Shown here: positions 63,604-64,000 of the stretch, piece by piece
How positions within the stretch are numbered: the first letter of the stretch is position 1
How the letters are laid out: every line of letters starts with the position of its first letter
DNA from: Candidatus Glomeribacter gigasporarum BEG34
GTDB taxonomy: Bacteria > Pseudomonadota > Gammaproteobacteria > Burkholderiales > Burkholderiaceae
Assembly: GCF_000227585.1 (NCBI RefSeq)
Contig: NZ_CAFB01000034.1
Location: forward strand, 1 to 64,000
Direction: 5' to 3'
Length of the DNA: 64,000 nt
Notes under the pieces: model-generated
Database searches by the model: none
What the model was told of the DNA's origin: nothing
What the model saw: the letters and a program-made list of their open reading frames with translations, nothing else
Made by a program: the position numbers and the translations under genes

Positions 63604-64000
63604 ATGACTATCCACATCGCCATTGACTGTATGGGCGGCGATTACGGCCCGTCCGTGACTGTTCCCGCCGCGCTTCATTTCCTGCACGCCCATCTGGATG
63701 CCGAACTGATTCTTGTCGGGCAAACCGGGCTGATTCAATATCAGCTTGAAAAACATAAAACGCTTCGCTCTAAATCATTCTCCGTGCATGCCGCCAGCGA
63801 AGTTGTGGCAATGGATGATCCGATTGAAATTGCGCTGCGCAAGAAAAAGGATTCGTCAATGCGGATTGCGCTGAGCTTGGTGAAAGCAGGCCAGGCGCAT
63901 GCGTGTGTATCGGCGGGCAATACCGGCGCATTGATGGCCATCTCCCGCTATATGCTGAAAACACTGGCCGGCATTGAGCGGCCGGCGTTCGCCGCCGTGA
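63604..64000 (+). CDS. plsX: Phosphate acyltransferase PlsX (cut by window end)
   Basis: The first 132 residues are visible: [20 protein letters not shown], then [29 protein letters not shown] and [18 protein letters not shown]. PlsX makes acyl-phosphate from acyl-ACP for phospholipid synthesis. The order rpmF-plsX is conserved in betaproteobacteria, with fab genes expected next. Confidence 0.96.
   Translation, partial: MTIHIAIDCMGGDYGPSVTVPAALHFLHAHLDAELILVGQTGLIQYQLEKHKTLRSKSFSVHAASEVVAMDDPIEIALRKKKDSSMRIALSLVKAGQAHACVSAGNTGALMAISRYMLKTLAGIERPAFAAV

Overview
The window is a 64-kb piece of a betaproteobacterial chromosome of the Burkholderiaceae. Most genes have the sequence type and local order known from Burkholderia (mlaFEDACB followed by an ABC exporter and murA; sspA-sspB; mreBCD-mrdA; lipB-lipA; ugd-hldA-hldD-comEA; comF next to a BioC-like methyltransferase and ctaC; rpmF-plsX). 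Many of these blocks have lost neighbours that normally belong to them: the his cluster after murA, tatC and petABC before sspA, rodA after mrdA, gatA/gatB after gatC, gspD/gspE beside gspF, ctaD/ctaE after ctaC, and bolA before murA. With several fresh and old pseudogenes, decayed mobile DNA and many short palindromic repeats, this points to a host-restricted genome undergoing reduction. By inference it resembles the fungal endobacteria Candidatus Glomeribacter or Mycoavidus. No rRNA or marker gene in the window settles the species.

Layout. 1-2.3 kb is mobile-element debris: the end of an IS21-type IstB gene, four overlapping tiny membrane-protein ORFs closed by a terminator, a frameshifted holin-like gene and an internally deleted endolysin. 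2.4-8.5 kb holds a phosphopantetheinyl transferase, exonuclease III, a frameshifted glycerophosphodiester phosphodiesterase, a lone gspF, an ArnB-like aminotransferase with a small membrane transporter, and rlpA. 8.5-18.2 kb is the Mla phospholipid transport operon, a second ABC exporter, murA, hinT, tatA, tatB, sspA and sspB. 18.2-25.5 kb holds mrdA-mreDCB on the minus strand, then gatC-lolC-lolD-yraN on the plus strand. 25.5-29.2 kb has diaA, a BON lipoprotein, a thioredoxin-like gene, dprA and def. 29.3-31.7 kb is an AT-richer pair, a LuxR-type regulator and a peptide-binding protein. 31.7-39.2 kb has xseA-lipA-lipB, cca, midA, folB, pnuC and a small-molecule kinase. 39.3-44.9 kb has a lone fimbrial subunit, then ugd, hldA, two DUF29 genes, hldD and comEA. 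44.9-49.5 kb is a decayed Tn3-family transposon, a truncated phage integrase and tRNA-Ser(CGA). 49.6-55.9 kb holds cytochrome c biogenesis genes (ccsA, resB), ctaC, the methyltransferase and comF. 55.9-62 kb is a complete chaperone-usher fimbrial operon. The right end has tRNA-Arg(ACG), a DUF192 gene, rpmF and the start of plsX.

The most striking signal is a set of 74-167 bp palindromic repeats with terminal inverted repeats that sit at TA dinucleotides. Removing a repeat plus one TA copy on paper restores clean ancestral genes at three places: an intact lipoprotein signal peptide in the BON gene, an intact signal peptide in the DUF192 gene, and the overlapping lolC/lolD junction. In the first two the insert is exactly 165 bp (55 codons), open on either strand. 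In the third its ends supply a new stop and a new start codon. Elsewhere the repeat ends supply the stop codons of neighbouring genes. The behaviour is like Rickettsia palindromic elements, but here in a betaproteobacterium and with interchangeable cores and ends.
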